From Aequorivita aurantiaca (lineage in GTDB: Bacteria; Bacteroidota; Bacteroidia; Flavobacteriales; Flavobacteriaceae), in assembly GCF_030410135.1 (NCBI RefSeq), contig NZ_JAUGQQ010000001.1, positions 186,001 to 250,000 of the forward strand: a stretch of DNA of 64,000 nt. Reading direction: 5' to 3'. The translations under genes were made by a program, and so were the position numbers. Position 1 is the stretch's first letter; each line of letters opens with the position of its first letter. Under the pieces are notes generated by a model. The model did not search any database. It worked only from the letters and a program-made list of their open reading frames with translations, and was not told where the DNA came from. Shown here piece by piece: positions 1 through 8,029 of the stretch.

Positions 1-1
1 G

Positions 2-1489
2 GGACTTTTTAATCTTTTGGAATCCAAAAATAGCAACGCTTATTTGGCAGCTTCACTCAACACGTTCAACGGACCTTTTGAATCTCCACAGAATTTTAAC
101 CGTTTCAATATGATGGCTAAATACAATTTGGTTTTGCCCGACAATCAGAAGTTAAATTTAATGGTTTCGCATTTCCAAAGCAAATGGGATGCTTCCGGAC
201 AAATACCACAGCGTGCGGTTGATGAAGGATTAATTTCCCGTTTTGGCGCTATTGACGATACGGAGGGTGGAAATACAAGTCGCACGGATTTGTTGGTCAA
301 TCATTCAAAAGTTCTTTCAGAAAATACAAAACTGGAAACCAAGGCCTACTATTCCCATTATGATTTTGAGCTATTTTCAAACTTCACATTTTATTTGGAA
401 GATCCTGTGAACGGAGATCAAATTGCACAACGCGAGAACAGGAATATTATGGGTTTTCAGACTGTGTTTTCAGAAAAAATGAAAATAGACAAATTGGATT
501 TCTCATATTCCGCAGGAATTGGTTTCCGGTATGATGACGTTAACAATAACGAGCTATCGCACACTAAAAACCGATACGAAATCCTAAACCGGTTGGCCTT
601 GGGAAATGTGGACCAACTAAACAGCTTCGCATTTTTGAACACAGAATTCGGCCTTGGCGATCTGCAAATAAACCCAGCCGTAAGATTAGATTATTATAAG
701 TTCGATTATGAAAATAAATTAACCCCAACCTATAATAACAAAAGTGAGAACAAACTTTTTGCCAGTCCAAAGTTGAACTTCATTTACAGTCCAAATCGGG
801 CCCTCCAAATGTTTTTGAAAACAGGAATCGGTTTCCATTCCAATGATGCGCGCGTGGTGGTGGCAAATAATGGTGACGAAATTCTGCCCGCTGCTTATGG
901 CGCCGACATTGGAGCAATTTATAAACTGGCCGATAATCTTATTCTGAACACGGCCTTGTGGACCCTTTTCTTAGAACAGGAATTTGTATATGTGGGTGAT
1001 GCCGCTATTGTTGAGCCCAGTGGCAAAACTCGAAGAATGGGTGTAGATTTTGGACTTCGATATGAACCTTTGGAATGGCTATATTTTTATGGGGATATAA
1101 ACTATACATACGCCCGAAGCACGGAAGAACCAATTGGTGAAAACTATATTCCACTCGCGCCGGACTTAACCTCAACCGGTGGAATTGCTGTTGAAAATTT
1201 TTCAAACTTTTCCGGCGGTTTGAGCTACCGTTATATAAAGGATAGGCCCGCAAATGAGAACAACAGCATTATTGCAGAAGGTTATTTCGTTACTGATTTC
1301 AACATAAATTATACCTACCGTAATTTTGTTTTTGGAATTATAATTGAAAATCTTTTTGATACCGAATGGAACGAAACCCAATTTGCCACAGAAAGCAGAC
1401 TTTTCGATGAGCCCGAGCCTGTTGAAGAAATAAATTTTACTCCCGGAACTCCCTTTTTTCTAAGAGGAAAGGTAACCGTTAATTTTTAA
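2..1489 (+). CDS. TonB-dependent outer-membrane receptor, C-terminal part
   Basis: The reading frame is already open at base 2 and runs to a TAA, so the signal peptide, carboxypeptidase-like domain and plug lie before the window. About 495 residues are visible. They show the alternating aromatic/polar beta-strands of a 22-strand outer-membrane barrel, and the last strand ends in Val-Thr-Val-Asn-Phe, the usual Phe-terminated signal for barrel assembly. Family knowledge: these proteins import large ligands (siderophores, glycans, cobalamin) using TonB energy. The ligand cannot be told from the barrel. A 57-base gap separates it from the RimK gene on the same strand, so co-transcription is possible but not shown. 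An in-frame TTG at 17 is not the true start. Confidence 0.88.
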   Translation, partial: GLFNLLESKNSNAYLAASLNTFNGPFESPQNFNRFNMMAKYNLVLPDNQKLNLMVSHFQSKWDASGQIPQRAVDEGLISRFGAIDDTEGGNTSRTDLLVNHSKVLSENTKLETKAYYSHYDFELFSNFTFYLEDPVNGDQIAQRENRNIMGFQTVFSEKMKIDKLDFSYSAGIGFRYDDVNNNELSHTKNRYEILNRLALGNVDQLNSFAFLNTEFGLGDLQINPAVRLDYYKFDYENKLTPTYNNKSENKLFASPKLNFIYSPNRALQMFLKTGIGFHSNDARVVVANNGDEILPAAYGADIGAIYKLADNLILNTALWTLFLEQEFVYVGDAAIVEPSGKTRRMGVDFGLRYEPLEWLYFYGDINYTYARSTEEPIGENYIPLAPDLTSTGGIAVENFSNFSGGLSYRYIKDRPANENNSIIAEGYFVTDFNINYTYRNFVFGIIIENLFDTEWNETQFATESRLFDEPEPVEEINFTPGTPFFLRGKVTVNF

Positions 1490-1546
1490 CTAATGATTTT
1501 ATTGGCGAAGTTCTTTTTGGTTAAATTGCACGCACAATAAGCAACT

Positions 1547-2422
1547 ATGAACATTGCCATTTTATCGCGTGGGGAGGCATTATATTCCACCAAAAGTCTT
1601 TTAAATGCTGGAAAGGCACGAAATCACAAAATGGAAGTTTTGGATCCATCCTATTGCAATCTTGCCGTAGAAAACGGAAAAGCAGTGCTCTATTTCGAGA
1701 ACGAATTGGTTAATGATGTTCACGCCATAATTCCTCGAATTGGCGCCTCCAATACTTACTTCGGAACCAATGTTGTCCGCCATTTTGAGGCGATGGGCAT
1801 ATTCACTGTGGTTTCGTCCGCTGGTATAACAAACAGTCGCGACAAATGGACGTGTTTCCAAATTTTGTCACAGCACAAAATTCCGGTGCCAAGAACGCTG
1901 TATGCTTCCTATTTCGAATTTGAGGAACAAGTCAAAACCTTTGGCAGCAAACCTATTATAATTAAACTATTGGAAGGGACCCATGGTGAAGGCGTCATAC
2001 TTTCCGCAAGCCCCCAAAACGCTCTAGCCACCATTGAAACATTGAATGCGGCGGGAGTTAAATTCCTGCTGCAGGAATATATTGAAGAAGCAAATGGCGC
2101 CGATGTCCGTGCAATTGTTGTTGATGGCGTGGTGGTTGCAGGTATGAAGCGGAAATGCAAAATAGGCGATTTCAGAAGCAACCTGCACCGCGGAGGCACT
2201 TCAGAGATTATTGCCCTTTCCCCGGCCGAAGAAAAAATTGCAATAAAGGCCGCAAAAGCATTGAACCTCGGCTTTTGCGGCGTAGATATACTGCAATCCA
2301 AAAACGGTCCATTGGTTTTGGAAATAAACAGCACACCCGGGCTAGAGGGCATTGAAAATACATCGGGCAAAAATGTTTCAAAAAGTGTAATAGGCTATAT
2401 TGAACTCAATGCCACCAAATAG
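1547..2422 (+). CDS. RimK-type ATP-grasp alpha-L-glutamate ligase, copy 1
   Basis: A 291-residue ATP-grasp ligase of the RimK family. RimK of E. coli adds glutamates to the C-terminus of ribosomal protein S6. Seen here: the N-terminal segment MNIAILSRG, nucleotide-binding Lys140 followed by LLEGTHGEGV, the hinge QEYIEE at 176-181, the RimK signature RSNLHRGGT at 210-218, and metal ligands near Asp247, Glu259 and Asn261 in EINSTPG. The ATG at 1547 gives exactly the family N-terminus. It is clearly more diverged from E. coli RimK, as I remember that sequence, than the second copy at 2965 (for example HFEAMGIF in place of QFEMM). The two may therefore differ in acceptor or amino acid. It opens the rimK-rimB-rimK-deacylase cluster. 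Function as an amino-acid ligase is firm; the acceptor is unknown. Confidence 0.9.
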   Translation: MNIAILSRGEALYSTKSLLNAGKARNHKMEVLDPSYCNLAVENGKAVLYFENELVNDVHAIIPRIGASNTYFGTNVVRHFEAMGIFTVVSSAGITNSRDKWTCFQILSQHKIPVPRTLYASYFEFEEQVKTFGSKPIIIKLLEGTHGEGVILSASPQNALATIETLNAAGVKFLLQEYIEEANGADVRAIVVDGVVVAGMKRKCKIGDFRSNLHRGGTSEIIALSPAEEKIAIKAAKALNLGFCGVDILQSKNGPLVLEINSTPGLEGIENTSGKNVSKSVIGYIELNATK

Positions 2423-2518
2423 GCCCGGTTCAATGTTCGCGGAAAATAAATTTATGACCAAGCGATCAAATAGAGGTAGAATTCTCTTCTATTTCTATTT
2501 CAGTTTCGATTTCTTAAC

Positions 2519-2968
2519 TTGCAGTTACCAAATCCCAAAACTTTGAAAAGAAACATAGGAAGAATAGATAAGGCGGATTTTCCGTTGCTAAACCTCTTTG
2601 ACATTGAAGTGAAAGTTGATACGGGCGCCTACACCTCATCCATCCATTGCAAAAATATGAAAGTGGAAGACAACTATTTAAAATGTAATTTTTTAGATGA
2701 AGAACATCCCAGCTATCACGAAAAGGAAATCGTTTTTGACGAATATGACGTGAAAGTGGTAAAAAGCAGCAACGGCCAAGCAGAAGCCCGCTATAGAATC
2801 AAGACAGAAATTATTCTGTTTGGAAAAACACATTCCATTTATTTAACTTTGAGCGACCGCGAAGAAATGCGTTTTCCCGTACTTTTGGGCAGAAATTTTT
2901 TGAGCAAAAAATACATGGTCGATATTAATAAAACCAACCTCTCCTTCAAACTTAAAAGCAAAAAATGA
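2519..2968 (+). CDS. RimB-like retropepsin-fold protease (ATP-dependent zinc protease family)
   Basis: A protein of about 140-149 residues of the family often named 'ATP-dependent zinc protease' or 'RimK/LysX family', homologous to RimB of the Pseudomonas rimABK operon. The pepsin-like active-site motif VDTGAYTSS (Asp34 in the long form) and the later hydrophobic LLGRNFL segment are visible, as expected for a single-domain aspartic protease that dimerises. No ATG is available: the start is TTG at 2519 or, giving the more family-like N-terminus [16 protein letters not shown] at 2543. Its TGA overlaps the ATG of the next rimK by four bases (ATGA), implying translational coupling. A protease paired with ligases suggests trimming or removal of the added residues (inference). 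Confidence 0.85.
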   Translation: MQLPNPKTLKRNIGRIDKADFPLLNLFDIEVKVDTGAYTSSIHCKNMKVEDNYLKCNFLDEEHPSYHEKEIVFDEYDVKVVKSSNGQAEARYRIKTEIILFGKTHSIYLTLSDREEMRFPVLLGRNFLSKKYMVDINKTNLSFKLKSKK

Positions 2969-3837
2969 ACATCAAAATATTATCGGCAAACGCAAATTTA
3001 TATTCCACCAAACGGCTCGTTGAAGCGGCAAAAGCCAGAAAACACGACGTAGAGGTTATTAACCATGCCAAGTGCGATATTGTTATCGAAAAAAAGAATC
3101 CGGTAATAATATATAAAGGCCATAAATTGGACCATGCTGATGCAATTATTCCGCGCATAGGGGCATCAGTAACATTTTATGGCACGGCGGTAGTCCGCCA
3201 ATTTGAGATGATGCGAGTTTTCACCACCACCGAATCGCAAGCCTTAGTTCGTTCACGCGACAAGCTCAGAAGTTTACAAATCCTATCGCGCGCAGGTCTG
3301 GGATTGCCGAAAACCGTTTTCACCAATTATTCAAAAAACGTAAAGGAAATTGTTGACCAAGCCGGAGGTGCGCCCGTAATTATAAAACTTTTAGAAGGAA
3401 CACAGGGCATAGGCGTTATTCTCGTAGAAACCCGCAAGGCTGCAGAATCCGTGATTGAGGCGTTCAATAATCTTCAGGCCCGCGTTATTGTACAAGAATT
3501 TATAAAGGAAGCCGGAGGGGCGGACATTCGTGCATTTATAGTTGATGGCCAAGTGGTAGGGGCCATGAAACGACAGGGAAAAGAAGGCGAGTTTAGAAGC
3601 AACCTTCACCGTGGCGGAACAGCCTCAGTAATAAAACTTTCTGATGAAGAGGAAACGGCCGCACTAAAAGCCGCAAAAGCAATGGGCTTGGGAATCGCAG
3701 GTGTTGATATGCTCCAATCTGATAGGGGACCCCTAATTTTGGAAGTGAACTCCTCCCCAGGTTTAGAAGGAATTGAACATGCAACTGGAAAAGATATTGC
3801 AAATACCATTATAAGATACATTGAACGCAACGTGTAA
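2965..3837 (+). CDS. rimK: RimK, ribosomal protein S6--L-glutamate ligase-like, copy 2
   Basis: A 290-residue ATP-grasp ligase that I recognise as very close to E. coli RimK over its whole length. Shared stretches include [49 protein letters not shown] and [13 protein letters not shown]. Family role: ATP-dependent addition of glutamate to a protein C-terminus (S6 in Proteobacteria). The start overlaps the stop of the RimB-like gene by four bases, and only two bases separate its stop from the downstream deacylase, so these three are one translational unit. Compared with copy 1 at 1547 it is the canonical member. Whether flavobacterial S6 carries a suitable C-terminus cannot be judged here because rpsF is outside the window. 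Confidence 0.93.
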   Translation: MNIKILSANANLYSTKRLVEAAKARKHDVEVINHAKCDIVIEKKNPVIIYKGHKLDHADAIIPRIGASVTFYGTAVVRQFEMMRVFTTTESQALVRSRDKLRSLQILSRAGLGLPKTVFTNYSKNVKEIVDQAGGAPVIIKLLEGTQGIGVILVETRKAAESVIEAFNNLQARVIVQEFIKEAGGADIRAFIVDGQVVGAMKRQGKEGEFRSNLHRGGTASVIKLSDEEETAALKAAKAMGLGIAGVDMLQSDRGPLILEVNSSPGLEGIEHATGKDIANTIIRYIERNV

Positions 3838-3839
3838 AA

Positions 3840-4838
3840 ATGGCTAAAAGAGAGGAACGTGATATTGTAATTTTAAATGAACATGTAGCGCTTGGCGAAA
3901 GCAAAACCATTGACTTCAGTATTGCAAAACTCTATACCTCAACCAAAGTTGAAATTCCCATCATCATTGAGCGGTCCAAAATTCCGGGTCCTACGGTTTT
4001 GATTACTGCTGCCATACACGGCGATGAAATAAACGGCGTGGAAATAGTGCGCCAGCTTATTGCCCGAAAATTGAACAAACCAAAACGGGGCACGATTATC
4101 TGTATTCCCATCCTGAACGTATTCGGCTTTTTGAACGGGGACCGTTCCTTTCCCGACGGACGCGATTTGAATCGTGTTTTTCCGGGAACTAAATCCGGGT
4201 CTTTGGCAAGCCGTGTTGCATTTCATTTCACAAAAAAAGTATTGCCCCACGCCGATTATTGTCTCGATTTCCATACCGGCGGGGCCAGTAGGTTCAACGC
4301 CGCACAAATTAGAATAAAACCCGATGACCCAAAATTATTGGAACTGGCCAAGGTTTTCAATGCGCCGTTTACGGTTTACTCAAACACCATTGAAAAATCC
4401 TATAGAAAAACCTGTCAGAAAATGGGTATACCCGTGCTGCTTTTTGAAGGGGGAAAAAGCCGCGAAAGCAACAAACATATCGTCAAAGAAGGAGTTGACG
4501 GGATACTGCGCTTTTTAAAACATTTGGATATGTTAGGCAAAAGGCATGTGGCCCCAGAGCCACCGGCCAAAACGGTTATCATTGAAAAAAGCAAATGGAT
4601 TCGCGCATTCCGAAGTGGGCTGCTTCACGTAAAAATAGATTGTAATAAACACGTGGAAAAAGGTGAGTTTCTGGCCACCATAACCGACCCCTATGGAAAA
4701 ATGCGATTTAAGGTTACATCGCCCAATGAGGGATATATAATTAATGTGAACCAATCGCCAATCGTAAATCAGGGAGATGCCATTTTTCACATTTCAACGG
4801 TAAAAACCGATACGGAATATGAAGAAATGGAGGATTGA
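3840..4838 (+). CDS. Succinylglutamate desuccinylase/aspartoacylase-family zinc deacylase
   Basis: A 332-residue M14-fold amidohydrolase. The zinc ligands are visible as HGDE (His60, Glu63) and as His145 in DYCLDFHTGG, and an arginine-rich substrate loop follows (GRDLNRVFPG). Family members remove acyl groups from N-acyl amino acids (AstE, AspA) or act as carboxypeptidases. The C-terminal ~100 residues form a beta-rich, lipoyl-like domain typical of the succinylglutamate desuccinylase subgroup. It begins two bases after rimK copy 2. Given its neighbours it may hydrolyse N-acyl-glutamate or remove the added glutamates. That is an inference, as the family alone does not define the substrate. 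Confidence 0.87.
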   Translation: MAKREERDIVILNEHVALGESKTIDFSIAKLYTSTKVEIPIIIERSKIPGPTVLITAAIHGDEINGVEIVRQLIARKLNKPKRGTIICIPILNVFGFLNGDRSFPDGRDLNRVFPGTKSGSLASRVAFHFTKKVLPHADYCLDFHTGGASRFNAAQIRIKPDDPKLLELAKVFNAPFTVYSNTIEKSYRKTCQKMGIPVLLFEGGKSRESNKHIVKEGVDGILRFLKHLDMLGKRHVAPEPPAKTVIIEKSKWIRAFRSGLLHVKIDCNKHVEKGEFLATITDPYGKMRFKVTSPNEGYIINVNQSPIVNQGDAIFHISTVKTDTEYEEMED

Positions 4839-4887
4839 ACCGAATAACTTTTTTGCAATTCTTCGTTTCTGATTTATCGAAAAAATA

Positions 4888-5472
4888 ATGGCTGATAAAA
4901 AAACACTTCGGAAAAAATATATTCAACTTCGGGGAAATCTTACACCTGATTTTGTTGAAGAAATGAGCCTTCAGATTGCAAATCAAGCGTTGAAACTTCC
5001 CATTTGGAATAAAACTTATTATCATATTTTTCTTTCCATCGCATCCAAAAATGAAGTGAATACGGATTATCTGTTGCACATTCTTCAAGGTAAGGAAAAA
5101 AGCATCGTGGTTTCCAAAGCCGATTTTAAAACGGGCCAAATGAAGCATTTCTTGTTGCAGGATAATACCATTTTAAAAATTTCAAAATGGGGAATCCCTG
5201 AGCCGGTTTCGGGAATTGAGCTTTCCCCAGAAATTCTAGATGTTGTTTTTGTGCCGTTATTGGCCTATGATAAAATAGGTCATAGAATTGGCTACGGAAA
5301 AGGTTTTTACGACAGATTTCTAAAAAACTGTAAAAAAAACACTCAATTGATAGGTTTATCTTTTTTTGAACCAGAGCCGGAAATTTTCTTTGAAGCCACG
5401 GATGTACCTTTAAATTTCTGCGTAACGCCAAAAAAAATAATAGATTTTCAAAATAACCCTTTATCTTTATAA
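4888..5472 (+). CDS. 5-formyltetrahydrofolate cyclo-ligase
   Basis: A 194-residue protein that converts 5-formyl-THF to 5,10-methenyl-THF with ATP, returning a storage folate to the one-carbon pool. Seen: the basic N-terminus DKKTLRKKYIQLR, which contributes to ATP binding, the central FVPLLAYDKIGHRIGYGKGFYDRFL block, which is the diagnostic C-terminal signature of the family, and the closing LNFCVTPKKII. Length is normal. It starts at an ATG 49 bases after the deacylase gene, so it may be the last gene of that cluster or a separate unit; no terminator is seen in the gap. Confidence 0.95.
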   Translation: MADKKTLRKKYIQLRGNLTPDFVEEMSLQIANQALKLPIWNKTYYHIFLSIASKNEVNTDYLLHILQGKEKSIVVSKADFKTGQMKHFLLQDNTILKISKWGIPEPVSGIELSPEILDVVFVPLLAYDKIGHRIGYGKGFYDRFLKNCKKNTQLIGLSFFEPEPEIFFEATDVPLNFCVTPKKIIDFQNNPLSL

Positions 5473-5505
5473 TGTTAATGTATTATCAACCAATAAATAA
5501 TAACG

Positions 5506-5790
5506 ATGGAAACAACTAACCAACCTATGGGTATACCGCCGGACAATAATTTAGTTTGGGCAATTTTATGTACTGTTTTATGCTGCCTACCATTGGGCAT
5601 TGTGTCAATAATTAAAGCGACAAAAGTTAAGGAACTTTGGGCCCAGGGAGACACCATTGGCGCGCAAAAAGCTGCCGACGATGCCAAGAAATGGGCTATT
5701 TGGGGTGCCGTAGCTGCTGCTTTGGTATGGGTGCTTTACGTGATATTTTTTATGGTTATCGGCTTAGGTGGAGCATTTGCAGGATATTAA
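5506..5790 (+). CDS. CD225/dispanin-family small membrane protein
   Basis: A 94-residue protein with two hydrophobic segments (about 17-37 and 63-90) separated by a charged loop. The pattern NNLVWAILCTVLCCLPLGIVSIIKA followed by a region rich in Ala, Lys and Asp is that of the CD225 (dispanin) family. In animals the family includes the interferon-induced IFITM proteins; bacterial members are common and of unknown role. Its end overlaps the next gene by 23 bases, so the two are translated together. Such pairs with DUF2752 proteins recur in Bacteroidota as far as I recall. Confidence 0.8.
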   Translation: METTNQPMGIPPDNNLVWAILCTVLCCLPLGIVSIIKATKVKELWAQGDTIGAQKAADDAKKWAIWGAVAAALVWVLYVIFFMVIGLGGAFAGY

Positions 5791-6190
5791 AAAATTATTT
5801 AAACTTGCCCTCATACTTCTGTTTGGGGGCATTTTTATTTTTTACTTCTCGCATAACCCTTCCACACATTCGCTTTTTATTCCCTGTCCTTTTCATTATA
5901 TCACCGGGCTTTTTTGCCCAGGATGCGGTTCGCAGCGGGCAATCCACAGTTTGGTGCATGGAGATTTGGTTGGGGCGTTTAAGTTTAACCCATTGCTGGT
6001 GCTTACGCTGCCCATATTAATTTACGGCTTGGGAATTACTGCCGCCAATTGGATTTTCGGCACTCGATATCGATTCCTGCTTTTTTACAGCAATCTGTTT
6101 ATTTTCGGGTATTTCGGAATAGCAGTTATTTATTGGATTTTAAGGAATTTGCAATGTTACCCTTTTAACCTACTTGCGCCTTCGGATTAA
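5768..6190 (+). CDS. DUF2752 family membrane protein
   Basis: A 140-residue protein with three predicted membrane segments (about 10-25, 70-92 and 104-126). The motif CPFHYITGLFCPGCGSQRA, with Cys-x-x-Cys-Gly and a following His in LVHGD, is the DUF2752 signature. Function is unknown; the cysteines suggest metal or redox chemistry at the membrane, which is inference. The GTG at 5768 lies inside the CD225 gene (23-base overlap). No later methionine would keep the first membrane helix, so the GTG is the best start. Confidence 0.8.
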   Translation: MEHLQDIKKLFKLALILLFGGIFIFYFSHNPSTHSLFIPCPFHYITGLFCPGCGSQRAIHSLVHGDLVGAFKFNPLLVLTLPILIYGLGITAANWIFGTRYRFLLFYSNLFIFGYFGIAVIYWILRNLQCYPFNLLAPSD

Positions 6191-6193
6191 AGA

Positions 6194-6805
6194 TTAAGCT
6201 TCATCTTCCTTCTTCGGAAAAGCTTTTTTATTGAAAAGAAGCAACAAAATAACCCCGACGCTTATGGAAGAGTCCGCAACATTAAAAACAGGATCGAAAA
6301 AAGTGAAAAAATCACCGCCCCAAATAGGAACCCATTCTGGCAAGGTGCCGCCATATAAGGGGAAATATAGCATGTCCACCACCTTTCCATGGAAAAGGGT
6401 GCCGTAGCCGCCGCCCTCTGGAAATAATGTGGCCACTTGGTGATGGCTATCGTTGAATATAATGCCATAAAAAACGGAGTCAATAATATTGCCCAAAGCG
6501 CCCGCAAAAATAAGAGCTATACAAAATACCAAAATACAGGGCATGTTTTTTCGAACGGAATCCCAAAGCCAATATCCAATTCCTCCAATGGCAACAATTC
6601 TAAACAGGGTTAAGAAAAGTTTACCGTATTGCCCCGGAATTTTCGCCCCCCAGGCCATTCCTTCATTTTCAACAAATAGAATACGGAACCAGTCAAAAAC
6701 CCGTATTTCTTCGCCTAATACAAAGTTTGTTTTTATATAAAATTTTGAAATCTGATCTATCAATAAAATCAGTATAATAATGAAGGCAGCTTTTTTTAGG
6801 CTCAT
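6194..6805 (-). CDS. lspA: Lipoprotein signal peptidase II
   Basis: An inner-membrane aspartic protease that cleaves prolipoprotein signal peptides after diacylglyceryl transfer. From the ATG at 6805 it is 203 residues with the family N-terminus MSLKKAAFIIILILLIDQISK; a GTG six codons upstream (6823) is less likely. Both catalytic Asp motifs are present: GKVVDMLYFP and FNVADSSIS. Four membrane helices are evident. Members in Bacteroidota are longer than E. coli LspA because of a periplasmic insert, here the region around HHQVATLFPEGGG. Downstream of ileS and the dksA-like gene on the same strand, an order usual in this family. Confidence 0.95.
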   Translation of the reverse strand: MSLKKAAFIIILILLIDQISKFYIKTNFVLGEEIRVFDWFRILFVENEGMAWGAKIPGQYGKLFLTLFRIVAIGGIGYWLWDSVRKNMPCILVFCIALIFAGALGNIIDSVFYGIIFNDSHHQVATLFPEGGGYGTLFHGKVVDMLYFPLYGGTLPEWVPIWGGDFFTFFDPVFNVADSSISVGVILLLLFNKKAFPKKEDEA

Positions 6806-6889
6806 AGTTTTTTGTGCTATCACTTTAGCGTTGCGATGAGTAGTTTATACATGGCTAACGCCCAAAGAACGACGGCAAAAATAGGAATA

Positions 6890-7522
6890 TTATTTGGTTT
6901 GCAGCAGCCTAATATTTCCATGCATGGATTCCGCCTCCAAAAGAAATTTTTTGTTTTTGAGAAGCTCATTTTCAATATTTCCATATTTTGAAACTGCCTT
7001 TCCGGATACATCATCCTCAGCAAAAACCGTAATATTACCGGATACCGTTTTTAAATGAGCATTTCCTGAAAAACCGAACATTTCGCAGTTTCCCATTTCC
7101 AAAGCAGCCGAAAATTCCATCATAGTTCCGAGGCTTTCCACAGATGCGAGTGTTGATTTAATGGCCACGGAAATTGTTTCTGAAAGAATTAAATCCATTT
7201 CAATAGCCATTACTTTATGTGCGGCCAGTTTGTCATTCTCCATTATAAAATATGGGACAAATCCCGTATGTAACGAAATTTTTTCTTCAGAAAATTTTGC
7301 TTCCAAGAGAACGCTTTCGGAATGTTCTCCGGTAATGCGAACGGTAATTTTAATTTTTTCGGTGGCCTCGGTTCTTATTCTAATTTTAAAAATGGCATCC
7401 TCCTCAATGGTAAGTTCCCGAATTCCATTGGCAGAATATTCCCTTTCTATAATTTTATGCTGGGACGCTCCTGAAATACTTCCCAACAAAAAAACTATTA
7501 GTATGACAATCAACTTTTGCAT
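6890..7522 (-). CDS. Secreted head-GIN/DUF2807-like protein
   Basis: An exported protein of about 210 residues from the ATG at 7522 (MQKLIVILIVFLLG followed by SGASQ, a clear signal peptide). The open frame extends 14 codons upstream, but that part would destroy the signal. The mature part is a repetitive short-beta-strand sequence (VSGNITVFAEDDVSGKAVSKYGNIENE, alternating small and polar residues) like the 'putative auto-transporter adhesin, head GIN domain' family. It sits between lspA and the dksA-like gene, which are normally adjacent, so it looks inserted into that cluster. Role unknown; identification by fold pattern only. Confidence 0.6.
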   Translation of the reverse strand: MQKLIVILIVFLLGSISGASQHKIIEREYSANGIRELTIEEDAIFKIRIRTEATEKIKITVRITGEHSESVLLEAKFSEEKISLHTGFVPYFIMENDKLAAHKVMAIEMDLILSETISVAIKSTLASVESLGTMMEFSAALEMGNCEMFGFSGNAHLKTVSGNITVFAEDDVSGKAVSKYGNIENELLKNKKFLLEAESMHGNIRLLQTK

Positions 7523-7579
7523 TCCAAAGTTTGAATAACGTCGGCGGCAAACACCTTTCACCAAACTGTTTATAATTAA

Positions 7580-7604
7580 AATAGCCCCGGATATCGGGGC
7601 TATT
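7580..7604 (-). terminator. Hairpin downstream of the dksA-like gene
   Basis: A perfect 10-base inverted repeat (AATAGCCCCG / CGGGGCTATT, 5-base loop) follows the stop of the ileS/dksA-like transcription unit and precedes the next minus-strand gene. On the minus strand it is followed by TTAA rather than a long U tract, so it may only partly stop transcription. Confidence 0.7.
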
Positions 7605-7643
7605 CTTAAAAATTTATTTTAACACCTTTACGGCATTAGCGTT

Positions 7644-8027
7644 TTATTTTTGCATGTTCTTGGCCTCGATGCTTAATGTGGCGTGCGGAACAAGTTTTAA
7701 ACGTTCCTTATTTATCAATTTTCCCGTAACGCGGCACACGCCGTAGGTTTTGTTCTCAATTCTAACCAAGGCGTTTTTAAGATCGCGAATAAACTTTTCC
7801 TGACGGATGGCAAGCTGCGAGTTTGCTTCCTTGCTCATCACTTCACTGCCTTCATCAAATGCTTTGAAGGTGGGCGATGTATCATCAGTCCCGTTGTTAC
7901 TGTCATTTTTATACGAACTTTGGATAAGTTCCAATTGTTCGGTCGCCTTTTTTATTTTATCGTTCAAAAGTGCTCTAAATTCTTCCAGCTCGGCATCTGA
8001 ATATCTGGTTCTTTCTGTGTCTGTCAT
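7644..8027 (-). CDS. TraR/DksA-family regulator
   Basis: A 127-residue protein with the DksA layout: an N-terminal coiled coil (DAELEEFRALLNDKIKKATEQLELI) carrying an acidic tip region, then the C-terminal block YGVCRVTGKLINKERLKLVPHATLSIEA. Family members bind RNA polymerase through the secondary channel and, with ppGpp, control rRNA promoters. Only one cysteine of the usual four-Cys zinc finger remains (GVC), as is common in Bacteroidota members. It starts two bases after the end of ileS, so it is co-transcribed with it. Confidence 0.88.
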   Translation of the reverse strand: MTDTERTRYSDAELEEFRALLNDKIKKATEQLELIQSSYKNDSNNGTDDTSPTFKAFDEGSEVMSKEANSQLAIRQEKFIRDLKNALVRIENKTYGVCRVTGKLINKERLKLVPHATLSIEAKNMQK

Positions 8028-8029
8028 AA

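Noticed and set aside
1909-2370. 153-codon minus-strand frame opposite rimK copy 1
   Set aside because: Low-complexity antisense of a highly conserved enzyme; no start context or family pattern.
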